This document shows, one piece after another, positions 24,926 through 33,595 of a stretch of DNA of 64,000 nt (within the stretch, counting starts at the first letter, position 1; each line of letters begins with the position of its first letter). Position numbers and translations under genes: made by a program. The notes beneath the pieces were generated by a model. That model saw nothing but the letters and a program-made list of their open reading frames with translations, had not been told where the DNA came from and ran no database searches. Origin of the DNA: Arthrobacter sulfonylureivorans (GTDB lineage Bacteria > Actinomycetota > Actinomycetes > Actinomycetales > Micrococcaceae); the NCBI GenBank assembly GCA_004000035.1, contig RJAE01000008.1:90331-154330 (forward strand), written 5' to 3'.

Positions 24926-26389
24926 CTAGAACGGGTACTGCGCGTGCCCGCGTTGTTGGATGGTGATCCAGCGCTCCTCGGTAAACGAATTGATGCCGGC
25001 CTGGCCGCCGAACTTGCCGTAGCCCGACTCGTGGATGCCGCCGAACGGGGCCATCGGTTCGTCCTGCACCGGCTGGTCATTGACGTGGCTGATTCCGGTC
25101 TTTAGCCGCTGCGCCACCTCAAAGCCTTCGGCCAGGTTCTCGGTGATCACGCCGGACGTGAGTCCGTAATTCGTATCGTTAGCCAGCTTCACCGCCTCTT
25201 CCGGCCCGTCCACCTCCATCACCGTGGTGGCTGAACCGAAGATCTCCTCATCGTAGATCCGCATCTCTTCCGTGATGCCGGACAGTACCGTCGCCGGCAC
25301 CACGGCTTGGCCCGCTTTCTCTCCGCCGGCCAGGACCTGCGCGCCCTTGGAGACGGCGTCGTCGATCAGTGCGTACTGCCGGTCCGCCGAGCCCTGGTTG
25401 ACCTGCGGTCCAATAACCGTCGCCTGGTTCATCGGGTCGCCGGTGGGCAGCTTGGCGACCTTCTCCGCAAAACGGCTGGAGAATTCCTCGGAGATGCTAC
25501 GGTCAACGATCACCCGGTCGACGGACATGCAGATCTGCCCGGCGTTCATGAACGAGCCGAAAGCCGCCGCTTGGACGGCGTAGTCGATGTCTGCGTCTTT
25601 CAGCACCACCAGCGAGTTCTTGCCGCCGAGCTCGAGCACCGCCGGCTTCAGGTTCTGCGCCGCCAGCGTGCCGATGATCCGTCCGACTTTGGTGGAACCG
25701 GTGAAGTTCACGTTCCGCACGCGCGGGTCGGAGATCAGGGTGCTGACCACGTCGTTCGCGTCCGCGCGGTCGTTCGTGATCACGTTAAGCACTCCCGCCG
25801 GCAGTCCGGCGTCCAACATGGCGTCCGCGAGGAACAGGCCGCAGGCCAGCGGTGCGTCCTCGCTGGGCTTGAGCACCACCGTATTGCCCACGGCCAGCGG
25901 GATGGCGATGGCGCGGATGCCCAGGATGAATGGCGCGTTCCAGGGCGAGAGCGCCGCCACCACACCGTAGGGCTGGCGGACCGAGAGCGAGAACTTGCCC
26001 GGCAGGTCGGTGGCGAGCACATCACCTCGCGGCGCGGTAGTAGCCGCCGCGGCAGAGCGCAGGATGTTGGCGGCCAACTGGACGTTGAAGCCGGCCCAGA
26101 CCGCTACTCCCCCGACCTCGCCGGCCATCAGCTCGATGCCCTGCTGCATCCGCTCCTCCAGCAGGTCGGCAGCTTTCAGGAAGATCTTCGCCCGCTGGGT
26201 CGGAGGCGTGGCTGCCCAGGAGTCAAAGGCCGAGGACGCCGCGTTGACGGCGCGCGTGACATCCTCCGGACCGGCGGCGGCGACGGTGGCGTACGTGTCA
26301 CCCGTATAAGGGCTGATGTCCTCGGTGGTCTTGCCGGAAACCGCCGGGACGTGCTCGCCGTTGATGATGAGATCGCGGGTGATGGGCAT
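24926..26389 (-). CDS. Aldehyde dehydrogenase (benzaldehyde/vanillin dehydrogenase-like)
   Basis: 487 residues. NAD(P)-dependent aldehyde dehydrogenase with all catalytic residues: Asn 151 in LSPWNAPF, Glu 253 in LELGGKNS, Cys 287 in NAGQICMSVDR. The segment MSVDRVIVDRSISEEF and the C-terminal HVNDQPVQDEPMAPFGG resemble salicylaldehyde/vanillin/benzaldehyde dehydrogenases, so an aromatic aldehyde substrate is likely. It is convergent with glsA and divergent from the MBL-hydrolase and symporter pair, which together look like a small catabolic locus under the LysR regulator downstream. Confidence 0.92.
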   Translation of the reverse strand: MPITRDLIINGEHVPAVSGKTTEDISPYTGDTYATVAAAGPEDVTRAVNAASSAFDSWAATPPTQRAKIFLKAADLLEERMQQGIELMAGEVGGVAVWAGFNVQLAANILRSAAAATTAPRGDVLATDLPGKFSLSVRQPYGVVAALSPWNAPFILGIRAIAIPLAVGNTVVLKPSEDAPLACGLFLADAMLDAGLPAGVLNVITNDRADANDVVSTLISDPRVRNVNFTGSTKVGRIIGTLAAQNLKPAVLELGGKNSLVVLKDADIDYAVQAAAFGSFMNAGQICMSVDRVIVDRSISEEFSSRFAEKVAKLPTGDPMNQATVIGPQVNQGSADRQYALIDDAVSKGAQVLAGGEKAGQAVVPATVLSGITEEMRIYDEEIFGSATTVMEVDGPEEAVKLANDTNYGLTSGVITENLAEGFEVAQRLKTGISHVNDQPVQDEPMAPFGGIHESGYGKFGGQAGINSFTEERWITIQQRGHAQYPF

Positions 26390-26553
26390 GGCGCTACATT
26401 CCTCTCCGAAGTGGCTGGGCCACGCCGCCGGCCGCGAGCCGAAGCGCCGGCCGTTCTCGCGGCCCGGTTAAGCCGGAGCCTACTCCCGCCGCCGGGCTCG
26501 GACAATGGGGGTTGGCCAGACGATCGTGCTTGCCGGATTTGCCCAGTTCTCAG

Positions 26554-26591
26554 GTAAAACCGGTTAAGTAAGCCGGTTATTACCGTTTTAC
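26554..26591. promoter_or_regulatory. Inverted repeat between aldehyde dehydrogenase and MBL hydrolase genes
   Basis: GTAAAAC (26554-26560) is the complement of GTTTTAC (26585-26591), enclosing two CCGGTTA boxes; CCGGTTAAG also occurs at 26463. The AT-rich island is in the 281-base divergent region and is a candidate LysR operator. Confidence 0.4.
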
Positions 26592-26670
26592 GAAAGTCTT
26601 TGTGAGCCGCATCATGGAGTTCAGGTTCCGCCGGCACCACGGGCGGACAGATTCTTAGGAGCTCGACCCG

Positions 26671-27747
26671 ATGACCCTTTCCCTCAAACCGCACGTCGTC
26701 ACGCTGGGCACGGCTGGCGGCCCTCGCTGGTGGACTGGCGAGAATGCAGGCCGCCGCACCGGCATCTCCACCGCCGTCGTCGTGGGCGATGCCGTCTATC
26801 TGGTGGATGCCGGCAACGGAGTGGGACGCCAACTGATGAAAGCCGGCCTGCAGGTTTCGTCGCTGCGCGGGATTTTCCTGACCCACCTGCACTCCGACCA
26901 CACGATCGATCTGGCCGGGCTCGCGATCTTCGGACTATTCACCCTCACGCCGGGACAGCGAAGCATTCGCATTCTAGGCCCGGGCGACCGGGGCGAACTG
27001 CCGCCTCCCTCCCCCCGCGCGGCGGTGACGCCGTCGCCGGTCTTCCCGGGACTGCCTACACCGGGTACCCGGGACATGTTCCACCACTTAATGCAGGCCT
27101 ACGCCACCGACCTCAATGACCGCGTGATCGACGCCCTGCGCCCCTCGCCGCTGGACTATTTCGTGGCCGAGGACATTGCTGTCCCCGAGTCCAGCGGCTA
27201 CCACCCGAACCAGAATCCGACGCCGGACAACATGGAGCCGTTCGAAATCTACCGCGATGAACTGGTGACCGTGACGGCCACTTTGGTGGAGCATCCGCCG
27301 GTCGCGCCCGCCTTCGCCTTCCGCTTCGACACGGCCGAAGGGTCGGTCACCATCTCCGGCGACACTGCCCCCTGCCAGAATATGGTGCGGCTCGCCCGCG
27401 ACACCGATCTGCTGCTGCACGAAGCCATCGACTTCGATTGGGTCCAGCGGGCGTATGGCAGCATCGACACCGAGGAAGCCCGGGCTTCGATCGACCACCA
27501 CCGCAGGTCCCACACCTCGCCTCAGGACGCGATCGGGATCGCACACCAGGCCGGGGCACGAACCTTGGCGTTGCACCACCTCGTCCCGGGAACCACGCCG
27601 GACGAGGTATGGCAGGCGCACGGCAAGGACTTCAACGGCACGTTCCTGATCCCCGATGATCTGGACGTGATCTCTTTCTCTTCCACCGATCCGGGGCCGA
27701 CTGGAGTCGGCGGAACCGATGACCATGAAATGGCGGCTGCACGATGA
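26671..27747 (+). CDS. MBL-fold metallo-hydrolase
   Basis: 358 residues. Metallo-beta-lactamase fold with the metal motif THLHSDHTID (His 72, His 74, Asp 76, His 77), further ligands in VEHPP and ISGDTAPC, and a late His in LALHHLVPG. The layout resembles the RNase Z/arylsulfatase-like branch and is somewhat long because of an insert near residues 105-180. An AGGAG site precedes the ATG. The stop overlaps the symporter start by four bases, so it probably hydrolyses a compound imported by that symporter. Confidence 0.88.
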   Translation: MTLSLKPHVVTLGTAGGPRWWTGENAGRRTGISTAVVVGDAVYLVDAGNGVGRQLMKAGLQVSSLRGIFLTHLHSDHTIDLAGLAIFGLFTLTPGQRSIRILGPGDRGELPPPSPRAAVTPSPVFPGLPTPGTRDMFHHLMQAYATDLNDRVIDALRPSPLDYFVAEDIAVPESSGYHPNQNPTPDNMEPFEIYRDELVTVTATLVEHPPVAPAFAFRFDTAEGSVTISGDTAPCQNMVRLARDTDLLLHEAIDFDWVQRAYGSIDTEEARASIDHHRRSHTSPQDAIGIAHQAGARTLALHHLVPGTTPDEVWQAHGKDFNGTFLIPDDLDVISFSSTDPGPTGVGGTDDHEMAAAR

Positions 27748-29105
27748 GCAATGACACGACGACGGCGTCGACACCTGCCAAGCACGGCAGATCTTCGGAC
27801 GACCTGAAGGTCCCCAGCCTCAACACACCGGAAATGCGGCGTATTCTCGCGTCCAGCTTCTTGGGCAGCGCCATCGAGTTCTACGACTTCATCCTCTACG
27901 CCACCGCGGCGGCGCTGGTTTTCAACACGGTTTTCTTCGTGAACTTGGACCCCGCCGTGGGTATATTCGCCTCCTTCGCCACGCTGGCGGTCGGCTACCT
28001 TGCCCGTCCGCTCGGCGGAATCATCTTCGGCCACTTTGGTGACCGGCTCGGCCGCAAGGGCGTGCTGATCACCTCCATGATGCTGATGGGCGTGGCCACC
28101 ACGCTGATCGGGCTGCTACCCACCACGGCCCAGATCGGCATGGCCGCTCCGCTGGCGCTAATCGTCCTGCGCATCATCCAGGGCTTGGCCGTGGGCGGCG
28201 AATGGGGCGGTGCCATGCTGATGGCCTTGGAACACGCGCCGAAGGAACGCCGCGGCTTCGCGGCCAGTTTCGCCAACATGGGCGGCCCCGCCGGCGCGGT
28301 GCTGGCCACACTCGCGGTTTCGGCCGTGTCCGTGCTTCCGGACGAGCAGTTCCTGGCCTGGGGCTGGCGGCTGCCGTTCGTGATCAGCATCGTCTTGGTG
28401 GGCATCGGCCTGATCGTTCGCCTCAAAGTGGCCGAGTCTCCGCTGTTCCTTGCCCTGGAGAATAAGGCCGACGAGAAGAAGATCCCGATTCTTGAGGTAC
28501 TGACGAAGTACCCAAAAAATGTCGTCATGGGCACGCTCGTTGGGATGAGTTCCTACACCGTGCAGGGCCTGATGACCGTGTGGGCCATCTCCTATGTGGT
28601 GGACGAAGTCGGTCTGGACCGCACCGCCGTCCTCAACGTCAAAGCGATCGGCGCGGCATTAACCGTCGTGGCCATTTGGTTCGCCGCCCGGCATAGCGAC
28701 AAGCTCGGCCGCCGTCCGGTGATGCTCATCGGCATCGCCGCCGGCGCGCTACTGGCCTTCCCCATCATGTGGATGCTGGAGCTCGGGACGCTGTGGCTCT
28801 TTGCCATCGGCCTGTTCCTGGCCAACGGCGTCATCCAGGGCACCATCTTCGGCCCGTTCGGTGCGTTCACCGCAGAACTCTTCCCGACCCGGGTGCGCTA
28901 CACCGGCGCTTCACTGGTGTACCAGCTCTCCTCCACGCTGGGCGCAGGATTCACCCCTATGATCGCAAGCGGCCTAGTGCTGGCGGCCGGCGGGGAACTG
29001 TGGATGGTCGCTGCAGTCTGGGCCGGCGCGTTCGTGCTGGCCGGGCTTTGCATCCTGCGAATCAAGGAAGGCAAGAACCAGGACCTCACTGCGGAAAACA
29101 TGTAG
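27744..29105 (+). CDS. MFS transporter of the metabolite:H+ symporter (MHS) family
   Basis: 453 residues, twelve helices. MHS family markers: FLGSAIEFYDFILYATAA at helix 1, GRPLGG-like RPLGGIIFGHFGDRLGRKG in the helix 2-3 loop, GLAVGGEWGGAMLMALEHAP and ELFPTRVRYTGASLVYQL. Relatives import organic acids such as alpha-ketoglutarate, shikimate, citrate or aromatic acids with protons. Overlap with the hydrolase gene and closeness to the aldehyde dehydrogenase favour an aromatic or carboxylate substrate. Confidence 0.93.
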   Translation: MSNDTTTASTPAKHGRSSDDLKVPSLNTPEMRRILASSFLGSAIEFYDFILYATAAALVFNTVFFVNLDPAVGIFASFATLAVGYLARPLGGIIFGHFGDRLGRKGVLITSMMLMGVATTLIGLLPTTAQIGMAAPLALIVLRIIQGLAVGGEWGGAMLMALEHAPKERRGFAASFANMGGPAGAVLATLAVSAVSVLPDEQFLAWGWRLPFVISIVLVGIGLIVRLKVAESPLFLALENKADEKKIPILEVLTKYPKNVVMGTLVGMSSYTVQGLMTVWAISYVVDEVGLDRTAVLNVKAIGAALTVVAIWFAARHSDKLGRRPVMLIGIAAGALLAFPIMWMLELGTLWLFAIGLFLANGVIQGTIFGPFGAFTAELFPTRVRYTGASLVYQLSSTLGAGFTPMIASGLVLAAGGELWMVAAVWAGAFVLAGLCILRIKEGKNQDLTAENM

Positions 29106-29124
29106 TCTCTGCCGGCCATGCTTG

Positions 29125-29170
29125 AACGTGAGGGCGGCCGTTGCCCAAGGCAGCGGCCGCCCTCACGTTT
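29125..29170. terminator. Intrinsic terminator after the MHS transporter
   Basis: AACGTGAGGGCGGCCG (29125-29140) pairs with CGGCCGCCCTCACGTT (29154-29169), followed by a short T-run. It serves both convergent genes. Confidence 0.88.
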
Positions 29171-29259
29171 AAGCCGTGTCACGCCGTGTCATGCCGTCTG
29201 CGCTCGCCGGGCTAGCGGCCGGCTTGTTAAGCCGTGTCACGCCGTCCGCGCTCGCCGGG
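29171..29259. repeat. Direct repeats overlapping the LysR 3' end
   Basis: AAGCCGTGTCACGCCGT occurs at 29171 and 29229; each copy is followed by CGCTCGCCGGG, with one extra internal unit in the first copy. The LysR stop codon and its last ten residues (GERGRRDTA) lie in the second copy. Confidence 0.7.
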
Positions 29260-30168
29260 TCCACTCGCAGCCGCACCGCCAACCTCCGCACAGAAGTCGA
29301 GAAATGCCCTCAGCCTGAGGCTTGGCTTGGTGACGCTGGCGTAGGCCACGCAGACGTCGCTGTGCCCGACAGGCCCGTCGATCTCCACAGTGGCCAGCGG
29401 AAGACCGTCGTAGCTGTGGTTATCCGGCGGCCGCTGCACCAGTACGGTGTAGCCGAGGCCGCGGGCCACCATGCCCCGCACAGCTTCAAAACTCGAAGAA
29501 CGCCAAGCGATTTTCGGGTCCAGTCCGGACAACCGCAGGTTGACCAATTGGTTATCCCGCACGGTCGGGATGTCCAACGAGACGAAGTCCTCTTCGGCCA
29601 GCTCAGCAAGCCTGACGCTTTTTCGGGACGCCAGCGGGTGGTCGGCCGCCAACAGAACATAGGGCCGGCCTTCCTTGACCGTTCGCGCCTGCACGCCGGG
29701 CAACAAGTGCCGCGTATGGGTAATCACCGCATCCAAGTAGCCCTCCTGCATCCGGTGCTGCAGCTCGGCCGCTTCCCCTTCCTCCATGGTCACAGTTAGC
29801 CGTTGATGGGGCTTGATGAACCGTTCGCTGATCACCGGGACCCAGAAGGCGGAGAGGGTGCTGTAGCAGCCGATGGCCAGCGGACCGACCAGTCCCTGCT
29901 GGCGCTCGATGATGCTGTTATGCACGTCATCGGCGTGCCGGACCAAGCTCCGGACGTCTCGCAGGAACTGTTGGCCGACACCTGTCAGAGCCACTCCGCG
30001 GGAACGGTGCCGCACCATCAGCTGCGCGCCGACGATCCGTTCCAGATCCGTCAGCGATTGAGACATTGCCGCTTGGGAGATGTGGGTGGCGGCTGCGGCT
30101 GCGGAGATCGAGCCGTGATCGGCGACTGCCACAAAGTACTGCAGCTGTTTGAGAGTGAAGTTGACCAC
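29227..30168 (-). CDS. LysR family transcriptional regulator
   Basis: 313 residues. An N-terminal winged helix-turn-helix (FTLKQLQYFVAVADHGSISAAAAATHISQAAMSQSLTDLE) is followed by a LysR effector domain (LAIGCYSTLSAFWVPVI; YVLLAADHPLASRKSVRLAEL; VARGLGYTVLVQRP). The GTG at 30168 gives the family-typical start; a TTG at 30183 is an alternative. It is convergent with the symporter gene and is the likely regulator of the aldehyde dehydrogenase/hydrolase/symporter group. Confidence 0.9.
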   Translation of the reverse strand: MVNFTLKQLQYFVAVADHGSISAAAAATHISQAAMSQSLTDLERIVGAQLMVRHRSRGVALTGVGQQFLRDVRSLVRHADDVHNSIIERQQGLVGPLAIGCYSTLSAFWVPVISERFIKPHQRLTVTMEEGEAAELQHRMQEGYLDAVITHTRHLLPGVQARTVKEGRPYVLLAADHPLASRKSVRLAELAEEDFVSLDIPTVRDNQLVNLRLSGLDPKIAWRSSSFEAVRGMVARGLGYTVLVQRPPDNHSYDGLPLATVEIDGPVGHSDVCVAYASVTKPSLRLRAFLDFCAEVGGAAASGPGERGRRDTA

Positions 30169-30183
30169 CCGGCCAGCGTACAA

Positions 30184-30403
30184 GTAACGCGATGAGGATG
30201 ACTTGCTGGGCAGATTGTGCCGATGGATGTATCGTCCAAACCGCCTGTCGCCGCCCCAGTCGTATGCCTGGCCTTCCTAACAAGGACCCATTCTCAGGTT
30301 ATCCACAGGTAAATTTCAGGACTTGGACAGTTATCGGACCGTTATGTAACGTAATCATCACGTCGGCGATCATGCGCCGCCGTCCTCGGAAGGTATTGCT
30401 GAG
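30184..30403. other. Intergenic region before the riboswitch
   Basis: No gene was found here. It should hold the LysR promoter and the promoter for the riboswitch transcript. A TTATCCACA sequence (30299-30307) resembles a DnaA box but stands alone. The stretch 30300-30365 is AT-richer than its surroundings, with TTGGACA at 30324. Confidence 0.5.
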
Positions 30404-30577
30404 CTCTGCCAACCTTCTCGAGTTCGTTCGCTAGACATCTGGCAGAGGCGGGGGACCCACTTTTCCGGGCCCCTCTTGGGGCCCTTGGGGTTAAGTCGCG
30501 TGGAGTGCATGCCGCACTGCCGCACGACCGGGTGACTCCCATCCGAATCCGACAGCTCACCTCGTAAGCATTGGGAG
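30404..30577 (+). promoter_or_regulatory. Cyclic di-AMP riboswitch (ydaO/yuaA type)
   Basis: The 5' arm CTCTGCCA (30404-30411) pairs with TGGCAGAG (30440-30447), followed by the conserved GCGGGGGACCCAC block; the 3' part holds ATCCGAATCCGACAGC and TCACCTCGTAAGCATT, the best-conserved signature of this class. A ribosome site (GGGAGAGG) follows at once. In actinobacteria this riboswitch commonly precedes NlpC/P60 or resuscitation-type cell-wall hydrolases, exactly as here. High c-di-AMP normally lowers expression of the gene. Confidence 0.9.
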
Positions 30578-30587
30578 AGGTTACTTC

Positions 30588-31508
30588 TTGCTGCTCAAAA
30601 ACAACCGCGCTCGCCACCGCGCCACCCCCGTCCGCAACACCACTGTGGCCGGCTTGTCCAACGCCGTTTCGACCCACGCCGGCACCGTCGGCCGCAGCGC
30701 CGCCGTTGTCACGGCTGCCGGCGGCCTGATGCTGGGCGTCGGCATGCCGGCCAACGCCGCCGCCGATGTCACCGTCCCGACCTACGGTGCAGCCGATGTG
30801 GCGGACGCCGTTGCGGCCCCGGCCAACGCCGCCGCCGATGCGGAGCAGGCTTCCGTTACCAGCACCGAAGCTGCTTCCGACGCCGCCACCCACACCGTGG
30901 CCGCTGGCGACACCGTAGGCACGATCGCCGCCCAGTACGGAAAGAACGTGCAGGACGTACTGGCCATCAACGGGCTGAACGCCTACACCATCATCTACCC
31001 GGGTGACGAGATCGCGCTGACCGGCTCCGAGCAGGGCACCCAGTCCGGCGGCGGCCAGGTTGCCCAGGGCTCCGGCGCAGGCGCTGGCGTAGCCGCCGCG
31101 GCGACGCAGGCTGCACCGGCAGACACCGCCACCGTCTCGTTGGCCAGCACCAACATCAAGCCTGCTTCAACCGCCGGCAACCAGAGCATCGTGGACATCG
31201 CCATGCAGGGTGTGGGTACGCCCTATGTCTGGGGCGGCACCTCCACCTCCGGCTGGGATTGCTCCGGCTTCACCCAGTGGGTTTACGCCCAGGTTGGCGT
31301 CGATCTGCCCCGCACCAGCCAGACTCAGGGCAGCGCCCTGACGCCGACTAGCAGCCCGAAGGCCGGCGACCTGGTAGTGCAGAACGGCGGCGCCCACATC
31401 GGAATCTACTTGGGCGGCGGCAAGATGATCAGCGCGCTCAACCCGAGCCAGGGCACCTTGGTTCACGACGTGAGCGCCATGCCGGTCACCGGCTACTACA
31501 CCATGTAG
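30588..31508 (+). CDS. Secreted LysM-NlpC/P60 peptidoglycan hydrolase
   Basis: 306 residues, TTG start 8 bases after a GGGAGAGG site. A long signal region (about 57 residues, ending MPANAAAD) is followed by a low-complexity Ala/Asp/Val linker, one LysM domain (about 102-144, HTVAAGDTVGTIAAQYG) that binds peptidoglycan, a second Gly/Ala linker, and an NlpC/P60 domain (about 196-306) with Cys 225 in SGWDCSGF and His 270 in GGAHIGIYLG. It should cut the D-Glu-diamino-acid bond of stem peptides during growth or separation. Controlled by the c-di-AMP riboswitch in front. Confidence 0.95.
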   Translation: MLLKNNRARHRATPVRNTTVAGLSNAVSTHAGTVGRSAAVVTAAGGLMLGVGMPANAAADVTVPTYGAADVADAVAAPANAAADAEQASVTSTEAASDAATHTVAAGDTVGTIAAQYGKNVQDVLAINGLNAYTIIYPGDEIALTGSEQGTQSGGGQVAQGSGAGAGVAAAATQAAPADTATVSLASTNIKPASTAGNQSIVDIAMQGVGTPYVWGGTSTSGWDCSGFTQWVYAQVGVDLPRTSQTQGSALTPTSSPKAGDLVVQNGGAHIGIYLGGGKMISALNPSQGTLVHDVSAMPVTGYYTM

Positions 31509-31563
31509 TTCACCACAGTCTCCTGGGCCGGCTATTCCCCCAACGGCCGGGCCAGGATCACAG

Positions 31564-31612
31564 GGAGCCCCGTCGGCAGTGCGCCGGCGGGGCCTCTCCT
31601 CTTTAAAGGGTG
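31564..31612 (+). terminator. Terminator after the NlpC/P60 gene
   Basis: GCCCCGTCGG pairs with CCGGCGGGGC across a short loop, followed by CTCTCCTCTTT. It lies about 55 bases past the stop. Confidence 0.7.
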
Positions 31613-31653
31613 CCTGCGTCACGCGGTTGAAGGGTGCCTGCGTCACGCGGTTC
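31606..31653. repeat. 24-bp tandem duplication
   Basis: Two copies of AAGGGTGCCTGCGTCACGCGGTT plus one base (31606-31629 and 31630-31653), differing only at the last base. Confidence 0.9.
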
Positions 31654-31883
31654 AGCGCTGACCCAAGGGCGCGGCATCCGGATCGGCGCTTGCTTCCCCG
31701 CGCCACTCCCAGGCGACGCAGCCGAAGGCGGCGAGCACCGCCGTCGTTATTTGGCAGGGCTTGAGGCGGAGCGGGAATAGGCGCTGATGGGTCAGGGTTA
31801 GACTACTATTCCGCGTTTTCGGCGGCGTTCTTGGCCTCTAGCGGCCGACCACAACAGCACGCACTCCACCCGAGGATTCTCCC

Positions 31884-33413
31884 GTGAGCAATGAACCGTT
31901 GACGAATAGTGCCTCGGCGCAGCCCGTACAGGCCCAGGGCGGCGGTTTGACGGCTGATGAGTCGCGCCGCAACCGCCGGGTGATCGGCATCCTGCTGGTT
32001 TCCGCGTTTGTGGTGATCTTGAATGAGACCATCATGTCCGTGGCCTTGACCGAGCTGATGGAAGACCTGAACATCAGCGCCCGCGCGGCCCAATGGCTGA
32101 CCACCGCCTTCATGCTGACCATGGCGGTGGTCATCCCGGTGACCGGCTTCCTTTTGCAGCGTTTCACCACGCGCCAGGTTTTCACCGCCGCCATGCTGCT
32201 GTTCTCTTCGGGCACGCTGCTGGCCGGGCTGGCTCCGGGGTTCGAGGTGCTGCTGGTGGCGCGCGTGGTGCAGGCATCGGGCACGGCGATCATGATGCCG
32301 TTGTTGATGACCACGCTGATGAATCTGGTGCCGGCGGAGGACCGTGGAAAGACCATGGGCAACGTCTCGATTGTCATTTCGGTGGCACCGGCGATCGGCC
32401 CGACCATCTCCGGCATCATCCTCAACGCGCTGTCCTGGCGCTGGATGTTCTGGTTGGTGCTGCCAATCGCGCTGACGATGCTGCTGGTCGGCAACCGCCG
32501 CATCCAGAACGTGAGCGAGCCCAGGCAGGTGCCGCTGGATGTTCCGTCCGTGGTGCTGTCCGCCATTGGTTTCGGCGGGCTGATTTACGGCCTCAGCCAG
32601 GTGGGGTCCGGACACGGAACAACGACGGCGGAGCCCACCTCGGGTGCCGCGATGTGGGTTGCGTTTGCGGCAGGCGGGGTGGCGCTGCTGGTGTTCCTGC
32701 TGCGCCAGGTGCGGCTGCAGCGCCAGGACAAGGCGCTGCTGGATCTGCGGCCATTCCGCGCGCGCAACTTCTCCATGTCCGTGGGGCTGATGGCCGTTAG
32801 CATGGCGGCGCTGTTCGGCACCATCATTCTGCTCCCTATATATATGCAGCAGGTTCTGGGGCTGGAACCGCTGCAGATCGGCCTGATGCTGTTGCCGGGC
32901 GGGCTGCTGATGGGCCTGCTGGCGCCTGCCGTGGGCCGGCTGTACGACAAGTTCGGGCCGACGGTGCTGTTGGTGCCGGGAACTGTGCTGGTCAGCGCCG
33001 TGCTCTGGTACTTGTCCACGGTCAGCGAGAACACCGCTCCGCTGACTCTGCTGGCCGCGCATATCGTGCTCAGTCTGGGTCTGGCTCTGCTGTTCACTCC
33101 GCTGTTCACCGCAGGCCTGGGCTCGGTGCAGCGGCCACTGTACTCGCACGGAAGCGCGATCATCGGCACCGTTCAGCAGGTGGCCGGGGCGGCGGGCACC
33201 GCCATGTTCATCACCGTGATGTCCATGCAGACAGCTGCGCTGACGGCCGGCGGCGCGGAAACGTCGACGGCGGTGGCCGGAGGCGTGCGGGCTGCCTTCC
33301 TCGCCGGGGCAATCATCTCCTTGGTAGCCGTCGCAGCCGCGTTCTTCGTCCGTAAACCGGTTGAAGAAGAACCCGCCGAAGCCCCTAGGGAAGGTGTGCG
33401 CGCCTCGCACTAA
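31884..33413 (+). CDS. MFS drug exporter of the DHA2 (14-helix) family
   Basis: 509 residues, GTG start. Fourteen hydrophobic segments with DHA2 signatures: LNETIMSVALTELMEDL (motif D1 region), WLTTAFMLTMAVVIPVTGFLLQRF, and the antiporter motif C GNVSIVISVAPAIGPTISG. Such proteins expel drugs, dyes or metabolites in exchange for protons. The acidic tail (VEEEPAEAP) is cytoplasmic. There is no adjacent regulator, so the substrate cannot be guessed. Confidence 0.93.
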   Translation: MSNEPLTNSASAQPVQAQGGGLTADESRRNRRVIGILLVSAFVVILNETIMSVALTELMEDLNISARAAQWLTTAFMLTMAVVIPVTGFLLQRFTTRQVFTAAMLLFSSGTLLAGLAPGFEVLLVARVVQASGTAIMMPLLMTTLMNLVPAEDRGKTMGNVSIVISVAPAIGPTISGIILNALSWRWMFWLVLPIALTMLLVGNRRIQNVSEPRQVPLDVPSVVLSAIGFGGLIYGLSQVGSGHGTTTAEPTSGAAMWVAFAAGGVALLVFLLRQVRLQRQDKALLDLRPFRARNFSMSVGLMAVSMAALFGTIILLPIYMQQVLGLEPLQIGLMLLPGGLLMGLLAPAVGRLYDKFGPTVLLVPGTVLVSAVLWYLSTVSENTAPLTLLAAHIVLSLGLALLFTPLFTAGLGSVQRPLYSHGSAIIGTVQQVAGAAGTAMFITVMSMQTAALTAGGAETSTAVAGGVRAAFLAGAIISLVAVAAAFFVRKPVEEEPAEAPREGVRASH

Positions 33414-33449
33414 GTGGGGCACGCCTGCACCCCGGGCACGTCGCGGGCA

Positions 33450-33540
33450 CGCGTCGCAGGACCGCGTCGCAGGACCTATCCTCCACAGACCGCCCTTGCT
33501 GGCACCCCATCTCCACAGGCCCCATCGCTGGCACCTTATC
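33450..33540. repeat. Short imperfect tandem repeats between exporter and HNH gene
   Basis: GCGTCGCAGGACC is repeated with a 13-base period (33451-33475), followed by two 31-base imperfect units built on CTCCACAG...GCTGGCACC (about 33479 and 33510). Confidence 0.55.
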
Positions 33541-33595
33541 CACCTGTCTGATCTCGGCTCTGCTCCCCGGCACACGCGCTCCATAGGCTGGATTC

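Larger units (their letters stand above)
31509..31883. other. Intergenic region between NlpC/P60 and exporter genes
   Basis: 375 bases without a gene. It contains a terminator (31564-31612), a 24-bp direct duplication (31606-31653), one copy of the dispersed motif GCACCGCCGTCGTTATT (31735-31751), and near the exporter a TAGACTACT box (about 31799) that may be its promoter. Confidence 0.7.

Noticed and set aside
30299-30307. DnaA box TTATCCACA
   Set aside because: A single copy, with no cluster, no dnaA/dnaN nearby and no AT-rich unwinding region; an origin is not supported.
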